Assembly: GCF_005938385.1 (NCBI RefSeq)
Contig: NZ_VCRA01000001.1
Span: forward strand, 1 to 64,000
From: Paenibacillus mesophilus
GTDB lineage: Bacteria > Bacillota > Bacilli > Paenibacillales > NBRC-103111
Direction of reading: 5' to 3'
DNA: 64,000 nt
Within the stretch, counting starts at the first letter, position 1; each line of letters begins with the position of its first letter. Shown here piece after piece: positions 18,063 through 26,067 of this stretch. The position numbers and the translations under genes were made by a program. Below the pieces are notes generated by a model. The model had not been told where the DNA came from and searched no databases. It saw nothing but the letters and a program-made list of their open reading frames with translations.

Positions 18063-19157
18063 ATGCCTATCGAACTGCCCACATCCCCATTACAAGGTCT
18101 TCGTATAAATATTCAACAACTTGTTGCCCAGTATGGATTAGATGAATTACAGGAAATCCTCGGAGAACTTGGAATTATGGTTGATCCGTCCGAGAAAAGA
18201 AATGTAACTGAAGATATACCAGGGCAAACGGTAAAGGAGTATTTTCTAAGCTGTCCTCGTTTTATTAGTTTTAGTCCTGACACAAGAACAACATATGAAT
18301 CTGAACTATCCCAGTACGTTAATTTTTCAAGTCCAACTCCTACTTCTCTTGCAACACTTAGGCAATTAGCGGAACCAATGAATATTATGGCATATCTCAA
18401 TCAATATGAACCGCGTTCAAATACCAGGGCAAAAAAGGCATCTTTCTTAAGGACATTCTTACGCATTTCGTTAAAGCATTTTTTTGAAGAAAAAATAGAC
18501 GAGATAAAACTCTTGCTTGAAATAAAGACTGATGATAGTGATATTCCTAAGGCATTTAAAATTGATCAACTACGAGAAATCGTGCATCTAGCCGCTGGCC
18601 CCGGAAACGGTTTCAGGAACTTCACAATCATTATGACTTTTCTAAGCTCCGGGATTCGTCTGAAAGAACTTCGACTATTAAAAATCGGCGATATTGATAC
18701 AGAGAATCAATCTATTAAAGTTGTTGGTAAAGGAAAGAAAGGCGCAAAAGTAAAACGCAGCATAAATTTGTTAGGTCTATGCATTTTAAGGAATTATGTG
18801 AAATTTACATTTCAATCCCGAGTATCTTCTTTGACAGAAGAACAATTGAATGACTTGTATGTATTCTCCACGAATGGTGGTAAAAGCTCTATGACTTCTC
18901 GGAACATACAATATTTTGTTAAAAAAATAATTAAAAAAGCAACTACCTTATCTGAGAAAGAGAAAGATCAATACTCAGTTCATTCTTTCCGGCATTGTTA
19001 CGCAGTCTATGCATTAGAAGCCGGGATTGACATTTACACTATTTCTAAACTACTTGGACATGAAAGCATCGAGACAACGACAGTATATTTAAAACTATTC
19101 GATGAACAACTAAAAAAAGCAGTGGAAAGACATCCATTCGCGAATGGATTGAAATAG
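18063..19157 (+). CDS. Tyrosine recombinase 2 (364 aa)
   Basis: A tyrosine recombinase with complete catalytic residues: Arg in FLSSGIRLKELRLL (near 200), Lys in VVGKGKKG (near 222), HxxR in YSVHSFRHCYAVYAL (near 313), His in LLGHESIETTT and Tyr in VYLKL near 345. The core-binding domain covers about residues 55-160. AGGAGG precedes the ATG by about 7 nt, and a TATAAT at 18030 is a plausible -10 element without a convincing -35. It is 13 bp ahead of recombinase 3, so the two are surely co-transcribed. It resembles XerC/D-type and phage-type integrases and probably cooperates with its neighbours at one attachment site. Confidence 0.87.
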   Translation: MPIELPTSPLQGLRINIQQLVAQYGLDELQEILGELGIMVDPSEKRNVTEDIPGQTVKEYFLSCPRFISFSPDTRTTYESELSQYVNFSSPTPTSLATLRQLAEPMNIMAYLNQYEPRSNTRAKKASFLRTFLRISLKHFFEEKIDEIKLLLEIKTDDSDIPKAFKIDQLREIVHLAAGPGNGFRNFTIIMTFLSSGIRLKELRLLKIGDIDTENQSIKVVGKGKKGAKVKRSINLLGLCILRNYVKFTFQSRVSSLTEEQLNDLYVFSTNGGKSSMTSRNIQYFVKKIIKKATTLSEKEKDQYSVHSFRHCYAVYALEAGIDIYTISKLLGHESIETTTVYLKLFDEQLKKAVERHPFANGLK

Positions 19158-19170
19158 GAGGCAGCTAAAA

Positions 19171-20079
19171 ATGAACATTTTACTTAATTCAAATTATTAT
19201 AAAATGTGGGAACAACATTGCACACTCAGAGAAAAAACAAAGCAGAACTATATTAGTTCCTTGCGGAAACTAGAAGAGTTTCTGTTGAGTAAAGGTTACT
19301 CTGGTAATCTAGACTTTAACAAATTTATATACTATCAAGATGTCGATAAGTATTCTCCAATAAATCAAATATATATTGACTCGTTTATCGAATTTTTAAA
19401 GGATAAAGGGTGCACAGACTATGCCCTATCCACAAGTATATCTGCGCTCAAGAGCTTTTTTAAACTCCTTAAGAGTTTGAAATTGATTGACCGAAATCCG
19501 GTTCAATATTATAAAAATCCATACCACAATATTAAATATAAAGATAAATCCCTTTCAGAAGAAGAATGTACACTACTATTAGAGGCAGCTTTAAAGTTAG
19601 ATCCTTTCACAAGGCAGTATTACATAATAATACTTTTGCTACTTAATACTGGCTTGCGTAATAAAGAATTAAGGGAATTGACTATCTCACAAATTGATCT
19701 CGATCGTCAAATCATCTACGTTGAGCGCGGTACAAAGACCAAAGCGAACACAGTCATGTTAAGTCAAAAGTTATGTGAGGAACTCAAATTCTTCTTGTCC
19801 CGCCCATTCCATGAGGAGTGGCAAAAAAGTGGAAGTGAACATGTTTTTTTCTTGAAAAAACGGACTCTGAACAGAAATAGTCTAAATAAAATTTTAAGGG
19901 AGGTTAGCAATAAAGCAGGAGTTCGACCGATTACCTGTCATTGGTTACGCTATACAATGGCATATATGATGCAACTAGCTGGAGTCGACATTTCGGTCAT
20001 CCAACGTCAACTACGACATCGCGATCTCAAAACCACACTTCACTATCTTTCTCAGTTTGCTGATGGATTCGAATATTAA
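19171..20079 (+). CDS. Tyrosine recombinase 3 (302 aa)
   Basis: XerC/D-sized recombinase. Catalytic residues are present: Arg in LLNTGLRNKELREL (near 168), Lys in ERGTKTKANTV, HxxR as CHWLRYTMAYMMQL (near 270), His in LRHRDLKTT and Tyr in LHYLSQF near the end. The N-terminal SAM-like domain reads SYLREK-type helices (KQNYISSLRKLEEFLL). An AGGAGG site lies about 8 nt before the ATG. It is the last of the trio and ends 860 bp from the sigK junction, the usual place for an element's integrase. Which of the three does the cutting at sigK cannot be told from sequence alone. Confidence 0.87.
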   Translation: MNILLNSNYYKMWEQHCTLREKTKQNYISSLRKLEEFLLSKGYSGNLDFNKFIYYQDVDKYSPINQIYIDSFIEFLKDKGCTDYALSTSISALKSFFKLLKSLKLIDRNPVQYYKNPYHNIKYKDKSLSEEECTLLLEAALKLDPFTRQYYIIILLLLNTGLRNKELRELTISQIDLDRQIIYVERGTKTKANTVMLSQKLCEELKFFLSRPFHEEWQKSGSEHVFFLKKRTLNRNSLNKILREVSNKAGVRPITCHWLRYTMAYMMQLAGVDISVIQRQLRHRDLKTTLHYLSQFADGFEY

Positions 20080-20097
20080 TTCTTCGGTTTATTGATG

Positions 20098-20159
20098 CAG
20101 GCTAAACGCGAAATTTTAAATAGTTCCAACGAAAAGTTTAATGATATTTGTTTAGCCTG
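20098..20159. repeat. Inverted repeat after the recombinase operon
   Basis: CAGGCTAAAC at 20098-20107 and its exact inverted copy at 20150-20159 face each other between the convergent recombinase 3 gene and the following minus-strand gene. The 42-base loop and lack of a T run make it a weak terminator. A protein-binding or recombination role is possible. Confidence 0.5.
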
Positions 20160-20168
20160 TCTATTCAC

Positions 20169-20642
20169 CTAATTTATATCATCAGAAAAATGCAACTCAC
20201 GTTCACACACATCGCATTTCACAATAATATACGTGCCTAAGCTCGAAGGAACAAACGTATAAGCAAATTTTGCACCACTTACATCAACTGCTTTACACTG
20301 ATCCCACTGATTAATTCTTTTCATGATTTCTTCACTTATTGTAAATGTTAACGAATTTCCTATTATTTCATTCTTCCGAATGCGTTCTCGGAGATGGCCT
20401 ATATAAATGTGATCAGGGTTATTAGGATCAAATTCACGTATAACTGCCCTATATAACTCATCGATTTCTTTAGCAAAATCATAAGTATTTAGATAAAACC
20501 CCCATATACCTATGATACCATCAGAATAACGATTGAAAATCATTTCCGCATCTGCCTCAGAATAACCCATCTTTTTTAGTTCCTCAAGGACACCCATGAA
20601 ATATTGTCTGTACATTTGATTTTTTGATTTCTCATCCTTCAT
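20169..20642 (-). CDS. Hypothetical protein (157 aa)
   Basis: Soluble, mixed alpha/beta protein with a helical N-terminus (MYRQYFMGVLEELKKMGYS, a segment that may bind a partner) and a C-terminal CDVCERELHF that could hold half of a metal site. I do not recognise the family. The ATG at 20642 is preferred over the one at 20657 because GAGGTG sits about 10 nt upstream. It is convergent with the recombinase genes and lies inside the last kilobase of the element, where small directionality factors are sometimes found, but it looks too large and lacks a clear helix-turn-helix. Confidence 0.55.
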   Translation of the reverse strand: MKDEKSKNQMYRQYFMGVLEELKKMGYSEADAEMIFNRYSDGIIGIWGFYLNTYDFAKEIDELYRAVIREFDPNNPDHIYIGHLRERIRKNEIIGNSLTFTISEEIMKRINQWDQCKAVDVSGAKFAYTFVPSSLGTYIIVKCDVCERELHFSDDIN

Positions 20643-20876
20643 TTTTCCGCACCTCATAAGTTAATATTATTTTTTAGTATTTTCTTGTTTGCAACATATA
20701 ATTACGACTGTACGACTTAAACGCTTGAAAACTAAGCTCCCATCCTTTGTAAATTACGATTTTAAGGTCTTCTGGGCATTTCAAGTTTATATCATCGAGT
20801 CGTCAAACTAAAATGTCAAAATAAATACTCAATATTTGAATTATCTCATACTGTTCCTTATCCCCCATAACTCAAT

Positions 20877-20900
20877 AAGCCACATGCTCTGATGTGGCTT
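20877..20900. repeat. Perfect hairpin 40 bp inside the element end
   Basis: AAGCCACAT / ATGTGGCTT with a 6-base loop. There is no T run in either direction, so it is not a classical terminator. It lies about 40 bp from the sigK junction and may mark a recombinase arm site. The remaining AT-rich gap from 20643 to 20876 shows no gene. Confidence 0.5.
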
Positions 20901-20920
20901 TAAAAAACAAAAACCAATAT

Positions 20921-21286
20921 TTAACGCACCTCTAAAGACATTATTATCTCGTTCTCGATGCATCTCGCCGCGAACGTGGCGAGCTTCGTCCCTTTGTCGG
21001 GCGAGAACGATTCGATCGCCTTGATCAATCCGATCGTTCCGATCGAGATCAGATCTTCGAGGTCTTCGCCGGTATTGTCGAACTTTTTGACGATATGGGC
21101 GACGAGCCTCAAGTTATGTTCAATCAGCAAATTGCGCGAATGCTGGTTTCCTCCGGCCATGAGACGGAGATGCTTCTCTTCCTCCTCCTCGGTTAACGGC
21201 TGAGGAAACGCATTGTTTTTGACATACGACACGAGCAGCATCAATTGCTTGATAAATAAAGCGACGGCTGCAAATAAACCAGGCAC
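20921..21286 (-). CDS. sigK: Pro-sigma-K N-terminal half (interrupted sigK)
   Basis: The first ~116 residues are plainly pro-sigma-K. A hydrophobic pro-sequence ([21 protein letters not shown]) is followed by [10 protein letters not shown], where SpoIVFB cleaves in B. subtilis. Then comes region 2, with [36 protein letters not shown] and [12 protein letters not shown]. After Met116 the frame reads SLEVR and stops, whereas sigma-K continues through regions 3 and 4 to about 230-240 residues. The promoter -35-binding half is therefore missing. The GTG start has GGGAGGTGA 7 nt upstream. The break is in the same region as the skin insertion of B. subtilis. As it stands the product cannot be a working sigma factor unless the element is removed. 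Confidence 0.88.
   Translation of the reverse strand: MPGLFAAVALFIKQLMLLVSYVKNNAFPQPLTEEEEEKHLRLMAGGNQHSRNLLIEHNLRLVAHIVKKFDNTGEDLEDLISIGTIGLIKAIESFSPDKGTKLATFAARCIENEIIMSLEVR
20932..20948. other. Element-chromosome junction (putative attachment site) in sigK
   Basis: On the minus strand the codons for ENEI-I-M end the sigma-K match and the next bases (TCTTTAGAGGTGCG) do not encode sigma-K. Base composition changes from GC-rich to AT-rich at the same place. The exact core cannot be fixed without the other end of the element. The bases around ATAATAATG are the best candidate shared sequence. Confidence 0.6.
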
Positions 21287-21377
21287 CGACCGGTCACCTC
21301 CCGCATAATCGAAACGATCGCAATGGCGATATCAAGGATCGTTACATTGTATGTGGGCGGCGGCCTATCTGTGCCTG
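21280..21377. repeat. Long imperfect inverted repeat around the sigK leader
   Basis: The arms at 21280-21302 and 21356-21377 are imperfect inverted copies (about 17 of 22 pairs with wobble). One arm contains the sigK ribosome binding site and GTG start. Both arms are close copies of the arms of the terminator at 22213-22256, where they are only 8 bases apart. Confidence 0.6.
21346..21353 (-). promoter_or_regulatory. Candidate sigma-E -10 element for sigK
   Basis: The minus strand reads CATACAAT, a perfect match to the known sigma-E -10 consensus, 60 bp before the GTG start. No good -35 is seen at the right spacing. In B. subtilis sigK is transcribed by sigma-E together with SpoIIID, which would help at a weak -35. 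Confidence 0.4.
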
Positions 21378-21422
21378 TACGGAGAAAAGAAGGATGATTT
21401 GTACTCTACTTGAAGATTTGCG

Positions 21423-22091
21423 TTACTTGGCTTGAAGTTCTTTGTGCGCTTCGAGAATATGATAAGCAATCACGGCTCTTCGGAATACATCCTTCGTATT
21501 CACTTCTTCGTGCAGCTGCAGCCTTTGCAGCGCACCTTCCACCTTACCGCGGACTCTGACCTGCAGGTTTACGAACGATACGTTTGCGTCGCCTATGTCG
21601 AGAATCCGGGCGATTTTCTTCAGATCACTCTTATTCGCCACCGGCGTCATGATCTCCATGAACAAGCAGCACAAAAAACGGTGAATATACTGGTCCGGTG
21701 CCGGTCCTTCCAGGCTCGGGTGAATTTTGACGGCACGCTCGAGCTGCACATCCTTGATCCGGTTCGTCAGCCGCTCATCGACGGGACCTGACTTGCGAAG
21801 CCGCAGCAGCTCCGCAACCTTCTCCAGGATGGTCCGCTCCTGGGTCATAATACGGACAAACCCTTCCGGACTCGCCTGGGCCATCCCCTTTGCAATGATT
21901 TTATTCATATGCGTTCCGACAAGATAGTCTCCGATGAACGACAATCGATCGACCGATCCGTCCCATTCCTCAATTTGTTTATAAAATTGCCGAAGCGTCT
22001 CATTCGCCTCATCGTCATTGAGCTGATCGCGCAGCTTCGATTTCTGAAAGGCTAATTCTACAATACGGTCGTAAGGCTCCATCGCCGGCAA
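21423..22091 (-). CDS. Conserved-looking hypothetical protein (222 aa)
   Basis: A helical, charged, cytosolic protein of unknown family (MPAMEPYDRIVELAFQ at the start; DYLVGTHMNKIIAKGMAQ and IHRFLCCLFMEIMTP in the middle; YHILEAHKELQAK at the end). It has no membrane segment or recognisable catalytic motif. The TTG start at 22091 has AAGGAAG a few bases ahead. An ATG nine bases further in is the alternative. It is 136 bp upstream of sigK on the same strand and downstream of a terminator, so it may be a single-gene unit. A regulatory role in sporulation is only a guess from position. Confidence 0.6.
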   Translation of the reverse strand: MPAMEPYDRIVELAFQKSKLRDQLNDDEANETLRQFYKQIEEWDGSVDRLSFIGDYLVGTHMNKIIAKGMAQASPEGFVRIMTQERTILEKVAELLRLRKSGPVDERLTNRIKDVQLERAVKIHPSLEGPAPDQYIHRFLCCLFMEIMTPVANKSDLKKIARILDIGDANVSFVNLQVRVRGKVEGALQRLQLHEEVNTKDVFRRAVIAYHILEAHKELQAK

Positions 22092-22198
22092 GCACTTCCT
22101 TCCTCATGGATGTCTTGGTTCTCTGATTCTACTAATGTCCCATTGCATATAGTAGCATATTTACCAAATCCGTTGTCGAACTCATGCCACGTTCCATG

Positions 22199-22257
22199 AA
22201 AAAAACCTCACAAGGCACCGACGGGTCGCCTTGTTATCGGCGGCCTGTCCGTGCCTG
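22199..22257 (-). terminator. Intrinsic terminator after the family-10-like glycosidase
   Basis: Arms at 22213-22230 and 22239-22256 (AGGCACCGACGGGTCGCC and its imperfect inverse) with an 8-base loop. On the minus strand they are followed by a run of seven T at 22205-22199, 17 bp past the glycosidase stop. Confidence 0.85.
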
Positions 22258-22273
22258 TGCGGAGGGCGTACTT

Positions 22274-24910
22274 TTACCTCGTTTTCACGTCGTACAGCTT
22301 CAATACTTGCAGTCCATACTCCATATCGGCCGTCATTCTGCTCTTGACCTGCGCATGAACGGAACGGTCATGGGCCAGCAGCGTTTGCAGTACCTCCAGC
22401 TGCTGCTTCGCGGCGCTCGCCGTCAGCGGAGTGAACGATTCACGCGCTTCCAGCGTTTTGACGATCACATTCAAATGCGCTTCATATTTCGCGGCATCGG
22501 GTCCGCTCATTCCTTGCAGGGGGACGTAGATTTCGTCGATTTTACGGATCATGTCGCGAATCCATACGATCAAAGGCCCGGTCTTGCGGTAATCCGGCGG
22601 GACGGCTTCGTTCCGATATGCCCCGAGCGCAAGCACGCGATCGTAACCGCCTCCGAACGTTCCCGTGAACTCGAACATCGATGTGCCGTTGCCGCCGGCA
22701 CGGTTCACTTCGCGGATTTGTTCGGCGATCATCGTCGGCTGCAAATTCATATAGGCGCCGATTCCGGACGCGACGAACGCTTTGCCGCCCGCGATGTCGA
22801 GTGATTTATTCAGATCGCCGACCAGAAGCGAAGCATCCCTCACATAGGACATGTGAACGAACTGGTCGATGGCGTTATGGGCCGCCCACGTCTTCGCCTC
22901 TTGCGCGAACAATGCGGGCGCCGTATCGTAATTCGGCCATACCGCGGCCGACAAGAATAGCTGCGGCTTCGCCGCACGCGATTCCGATACGACCCGGTCG
23001 ACCCAGCCATTGATCATTTCGGTGCGAAAACGAAGCCATGTGTCCCATAACGCATCACCCTGCTTCAAGGCAAGCGGGTCGGCTCCGTGCTTTTGCTGAA
23101 ACAGCCCTCTTGTATACGGGTCATAGCCGAAATCGTTCGAATAGTCGCGGGAATGCGGATAACGGGTAAAGTCGAGATGCAGTCCGGCTATATCGTATTT
23201 GGTTATCAACTCGTTGTAAATGGCGGACAAATGATCTCTCACCGCGGGCAAAGCAGGATTGAGATAATACTTTTTGACATTGTCCGTGATTTCGTACGGC
23301 TGTCCTTGACGGCTCATGATGCCCCAATCCGGATGAGCGGCGAGAGCGGGACCCGGCGTCTCGTCCCCGCCGCGGAAGTTTTCCACCCAGGCATGAATGC
23401 CGAGACCGAGACTTCGGCCTTCCTCGATGTACGCTTGCAGGACGTCGAAGCCGTTATAGATCGGGTTCTTGGCGGCGTCCGGAACATGCGTTGGATAAAT
23501 GGTCCGGCCGTTCCACCATGTCTCTAGGTAAACGGTATTGAACCGGGCCGACTTCACTTTCAGCAAATTGTCGCGCACTTGCTCCCGTGTCGTTTCTTTC
23601 GGCCTGATCCAAATGCCGCGCGTCTCCATCACGCGGGATTCCTCGTGCATGAAATCCGCATCCGATATCGCCCGGTCGAGCTGCTGCAGCACCCCGGCCA
23701 GCTCCTGCACGGAACCGGCTGCACGCAGCTGGACGGCCTGTCCGTAAATCGATTCGGCTACGGTAATCTGCTGCTCTACGCGGGTATAAGGCACGTCCCG
23801 GAACTCGGACTTGGACTGCTGCAATTGCTGCCGCAGCTTGACGGCATAATAGCTCGCCTTGTCCAGGACGGATTGGGGCGTATACATCGCGACGACCTGC
23901 TTGTTCGCCGAATCGATGCGGATTCTGGAACCGACCGGCACGTTGTCCTTCAGCCAAGTCCCTTTTACCCCGACGCCTGACAAGACGATGCCCGTATCGG
24001 GAATACTCCGATTGTTGCCTCCGTTCGAGACGGCCATTCCTTCCCCGTTCACAACAACCTCGTTTCCGTAAGGGTTCGTTCCGGTACGTTCCCCGTAGGT
24101 CCGGTCGTATACGATCAGCGTGTCGGCGCCGCGCACTTTGGAGTTGATGCCGTCATATCCGATTTTCATGACGCGGTATTGCAGCGGATCCAGCGCGATT
24201 TCGGCGGGATCTCCCGCTTTTACTTTGCCGTTCAATTGAGTAAAGTAAGGGCTGCGCGTCTGGATCGAGAGAACATAGCCGTCCTGCGGAATGGGCGAAT
24301 CGTTAGGCACATAATTGCCCGGCTTGACCGGATCGGGGACGAGCCCGACTACGCGGGAAACGACTCCGCCTACAATCGTAATTTCCATCCCCCATCCGTT
24401 CTGCTTCGTCGTCGGCCCGTGCGACGGATCGAATAAGATCACTTCCCCCGTACCGCGCGTCGCATTCCGTTTATCGATCTTGACAATGGCTCCCCGCACG
24501 ACGGCGTATTTCTCCGGCCGCACCTCGATCTGGGCATTCAGCACCTTCACCGTCTGCCCCGTCGTCATACCGCCGAGCGATGCCAGCGCCACGCCGGATA
24601 CGGACAAGACATAGCTGCCCGACGGGATTGGCGTCCCTCCCGTTCCGTTCGTGTTTTTCTCTACGACAACGTCGCCGATTACGATAAATTCCGCCGTGCC
24701 GGACTGGAAAGACGGGGTCGATTTGCCGTACCGATATGTGTAGATCCCGATTTGGTCCGGCAGCCTATCCCGATCTACATAACCGACCGGGAGCATCGTT
24801 CCGTTCTCCAGCACAAGCACCGGTCCTTGCGCCGTACCCGTATCCGCATAGGCCGGCGGGCCCGAGAGCAAGGATAAGATTAGGATTGCCGCCAACAGCA
24901 TGTTTTTCAA
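22274..24910 (-). CDS. Secreted glycoside hydrolase-like protein (GHL10/DUF187 family)
   Basis: An exported protein of about 878 residues. It has a signal peptide (LLAAILILSLLSGPPAYAD, cleavage probably after AYA) and a beta-rich N-terminal half (about 30-350) of unknown role. A helical linker follows, then a TIM-barrel family-10-like domain from about residue 425: RGIWIRPKETTREQVR, VYLETWWNGRTIYP, LGIHAWVENF, YDIAGLHLDFTRYP and FLSAAVWPNY. Such proteins act on cell-wall or extracellular polysaccharide, with the substrate unproven. The TTG start at 24910 is chosen because AGAGGTG lies 7 nt before it. The GTG at 24919 is the alternative and only lengthens the signal peptide. It ends at its own terminator. 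Confidence 0.8.
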   Translation of the reverse strand: MKNMLLAAILILSLLSGPPAYADTGTAQGPVLVLENGTMLPVGYVDRDRLPDQIGIYTYRYGKSTPSFQSGTAEFIVIGDVVVEKNTNGTGGTPIPSGSYVLSVSGVALASLGGMTTGQTVKVLNAQIEVRPEKYAVVRGAIVKIDKRNATRGTGEVILFDPSHGPTTKQNGWGMEITIVGGVVSRVVGLVPDPVKPGNYVPNDSPIPQDGYVLSIQTRSPYFTQLNGKVKAGDPAEIALDPLQYRVMKIGYDGINSKVRGADTLIVYDRTYGERTGTNPYGNEVVVNGEGMAVSNGGNNRSIPDTGIVLSGVGVKGTWLKDNVPVGSRIRIDSANKQVVAMYTPQSVLDKASYYAVKLRQQLQQSKSEFRDVPYTRVEQQITVAESIYGQAVQLRAAGSVQELAGVLQQLDRAISDADFMHEESRVMETRGIWIRPKETTREQVRDNLLKVKSARFNTVYLETWWNGRTIYPTHVPDAAKNPIYNGFDVLQAYIEEGRSLGLGIHAWVENFRGGDETPGPALAAHPDWGIMSRQGQPYEITDNVKKYYLNPALPAVRDHLSAIYNELITKYDIAGLHLDFTRYPHSRDYSNDFGYDPYTRGLFQQKHGADPLALKQGDALWDTWLRFRTEMINGWVDRVVSESRAAKPQLFLSAAVWPNYDTAPALFAQEAKTWAAHNAIDQFVHMSYVRDASLLVGDLNKSLDIAGGKAFVASGIGAYMNLQPTMIAEQIREVNRAGGNGTSMFEFTGTFGGGYDRVLALGAYRNEAVPPDYRKTGPLIVWIRDMIRKIDEIYVPLQGMSGPDAAKYEAHLNVIVKTLEARESFTPLTASAAKQQLEVLQTLLAHDRSVHAQVKSRMTADMEYGLQVLKLYDVKTR

Positions 24911-25090
24911 AGCGCACACCTCTAGAAAAATAATCGAAGGGCCCTCCGTCGATATAAGCGCTTACATGTACTACTGTAGCATATTTTGACTTGCGTCTCT
25001 TTAACTGATGGTGCGGAAAGCGGCCGGCGCTTTAACTGCCGATGCGTGCTTTGCGTTCAACCGTTTGCCGGTCTTGCGGTGGAGGCCGCT

Positions 25091-25963
25091 TTATATCGGG
25101 AACGACCCTCCCCCTCCGGTTCCGTGAATCATTTTCCGGTACTGATCCGGCGGGACGCCGACATGATGCTTGAACAACCGGCTGAAATGCGGGAGATGCT
25201 TGAACCCTACCCGGAAACAAACGTCGGTTACGGAGTTCTCCTTCTTATAGAAGAAGAGCAGCTTCGCCTGATTGATCCTCCTTCTGTACAAATAATCGAA
25301 AACGGTCATTCCGGTAACGTCCCGGAATATTTTCATCATATGATACCGGCTCATGTGCAGCTCGTTCGCCATCCCGTCCAATTGAACGTCGTCCATATAC
25401 CGGTTCTCGATAAACGCGATCATTTTCCGCACATACCGCTCGCGGTCCGTCACAGTCCGCCGGCTGTCCTCCATCGGCTTCCAGCATTGCTCGTTAATGA
25501 ACAGGAGCAAATCGTAAAACGCCATCAAAAACCGGTGATACCGGACAACATCGTCTTTGTAGTAAAACTTGTTGATTCGGTGCAGCAGTTCCTCGCATTC
25601 CGCCTTCGCTTCCGGATCAAGACGCAGATGATAGTTGCCGAGCGTCTCGAACGGCTGCAGCGGATTGAAGGCCCGCATCTCCTCGCTGAATAGCTGGACC
25701 AAACAAGGCTCGAACGAAAACATCGTACGCACATACTCCGCCGGCTTGTCCACCTTCGGACAGTGCTGGGTCATGCCGTTCATAATAATCATATCTCCGG
25801 GCTCAAGCTCGATAATTTGATCCCCGAGCATGAAATGGCATCTGCCGTCGTGGAAATAATACACCTCGTACTGCGGATGCGAATGGAACGTCGTGCTGGC
25901 GTTCAACCCTTTCCATTTATAATAATACTCGGTGAAGAGGCGATAAGGATGCCGTGCTTTCAT
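25091..25963 (-). CDS. AraC-family transcriptional regulator
   Basis: A 290-residue protein with a cupin-like sensor domain (residues 1-150: FHSHPQYEVYYFHDGRCHF, IELEPGDMIIMNGMTQH) and a C-terminal double helix-turn-helix. The second half carries MANELHMSRYHMMKIFRDVTG, YLYRRRINQAKLLF and VGFKHLPHFSRLFKHHVGVPP, the usual AraC signature. The start at 25963 follows GGGGGAG. A longer frame to 26089 has no ribosome binding site. It is divergent from the endonuclease/exonuclease/phosphatase gene across 104 bp and may control it. The ligand is probably a sugar, judging from the sensor type. Confidence 0.88.
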   Translation of the reverse strand: MKARHPYRLFTEYYYKWKGLNASTTFHSHPQYEVYYFHDGRCHFMLGDQIIELEPGDMIIMNGMTQHCPKVDKPAEYVRTMFSFEPCLVQLFSEEMRAFNPLQPFETLGNYHLRLDPEAKAECEELLHRINKFYYKDDVVRYHRFLMAFYDLLLFINEQCWKPMEDSRRTVTDRERYVRKMIAFIENRYMDDVQLDGMANELHMSRYHMMKIFRDVTGMTVFDYLYRRRINQAKLLFFYKKENSVTDVCFRVGFKHLPHFSRLFKHHVGVPPDQYRKMIHGTGGGGSFPI

Positions 25964-26067
25964 CGATGCTCCCCCATTCCATCGGAACCAAATTGCGACT
26001 ACTCTCATTATAATGGAATTGCCGGGATGCAGCGTCAAATGTTGAGAGAATGAGGAGGTTAGTTGCG

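Larger units (their letters stand above)
1..20940. mobile_element. Right end of a skin-like element inserted in sigK
   Basis: This stretch is AT-rich by eye compared with the GC-rich DNA from 20,941 onward. The change coincides with the point where the sigK reading frame stops matching sigma-K. It carries only accessory genes: a pPIWI_RE module, an AddAB-like operon, unknown small genes and three tyrosine recombinases. In Bacillus subtilis the 48-kb skin element interrupts sigK in the same part of the gene and is excised in the mother cell by a serine recombinase. The left end, the 3' half of sigK and any other recombinase lie outside the window, so both the extent and the ability to excise are inferred. 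The alternative is a one-way insertion that killed this sigK copy. Confidence 0.72.

Noticed and set aside
22681..24614. Several long plus-strand frames across the glycosidase gene
   Set aside because: They are antisense shadows of a GC-rich gene whose minus-strand product has a signal peptide and clear domain motifs.
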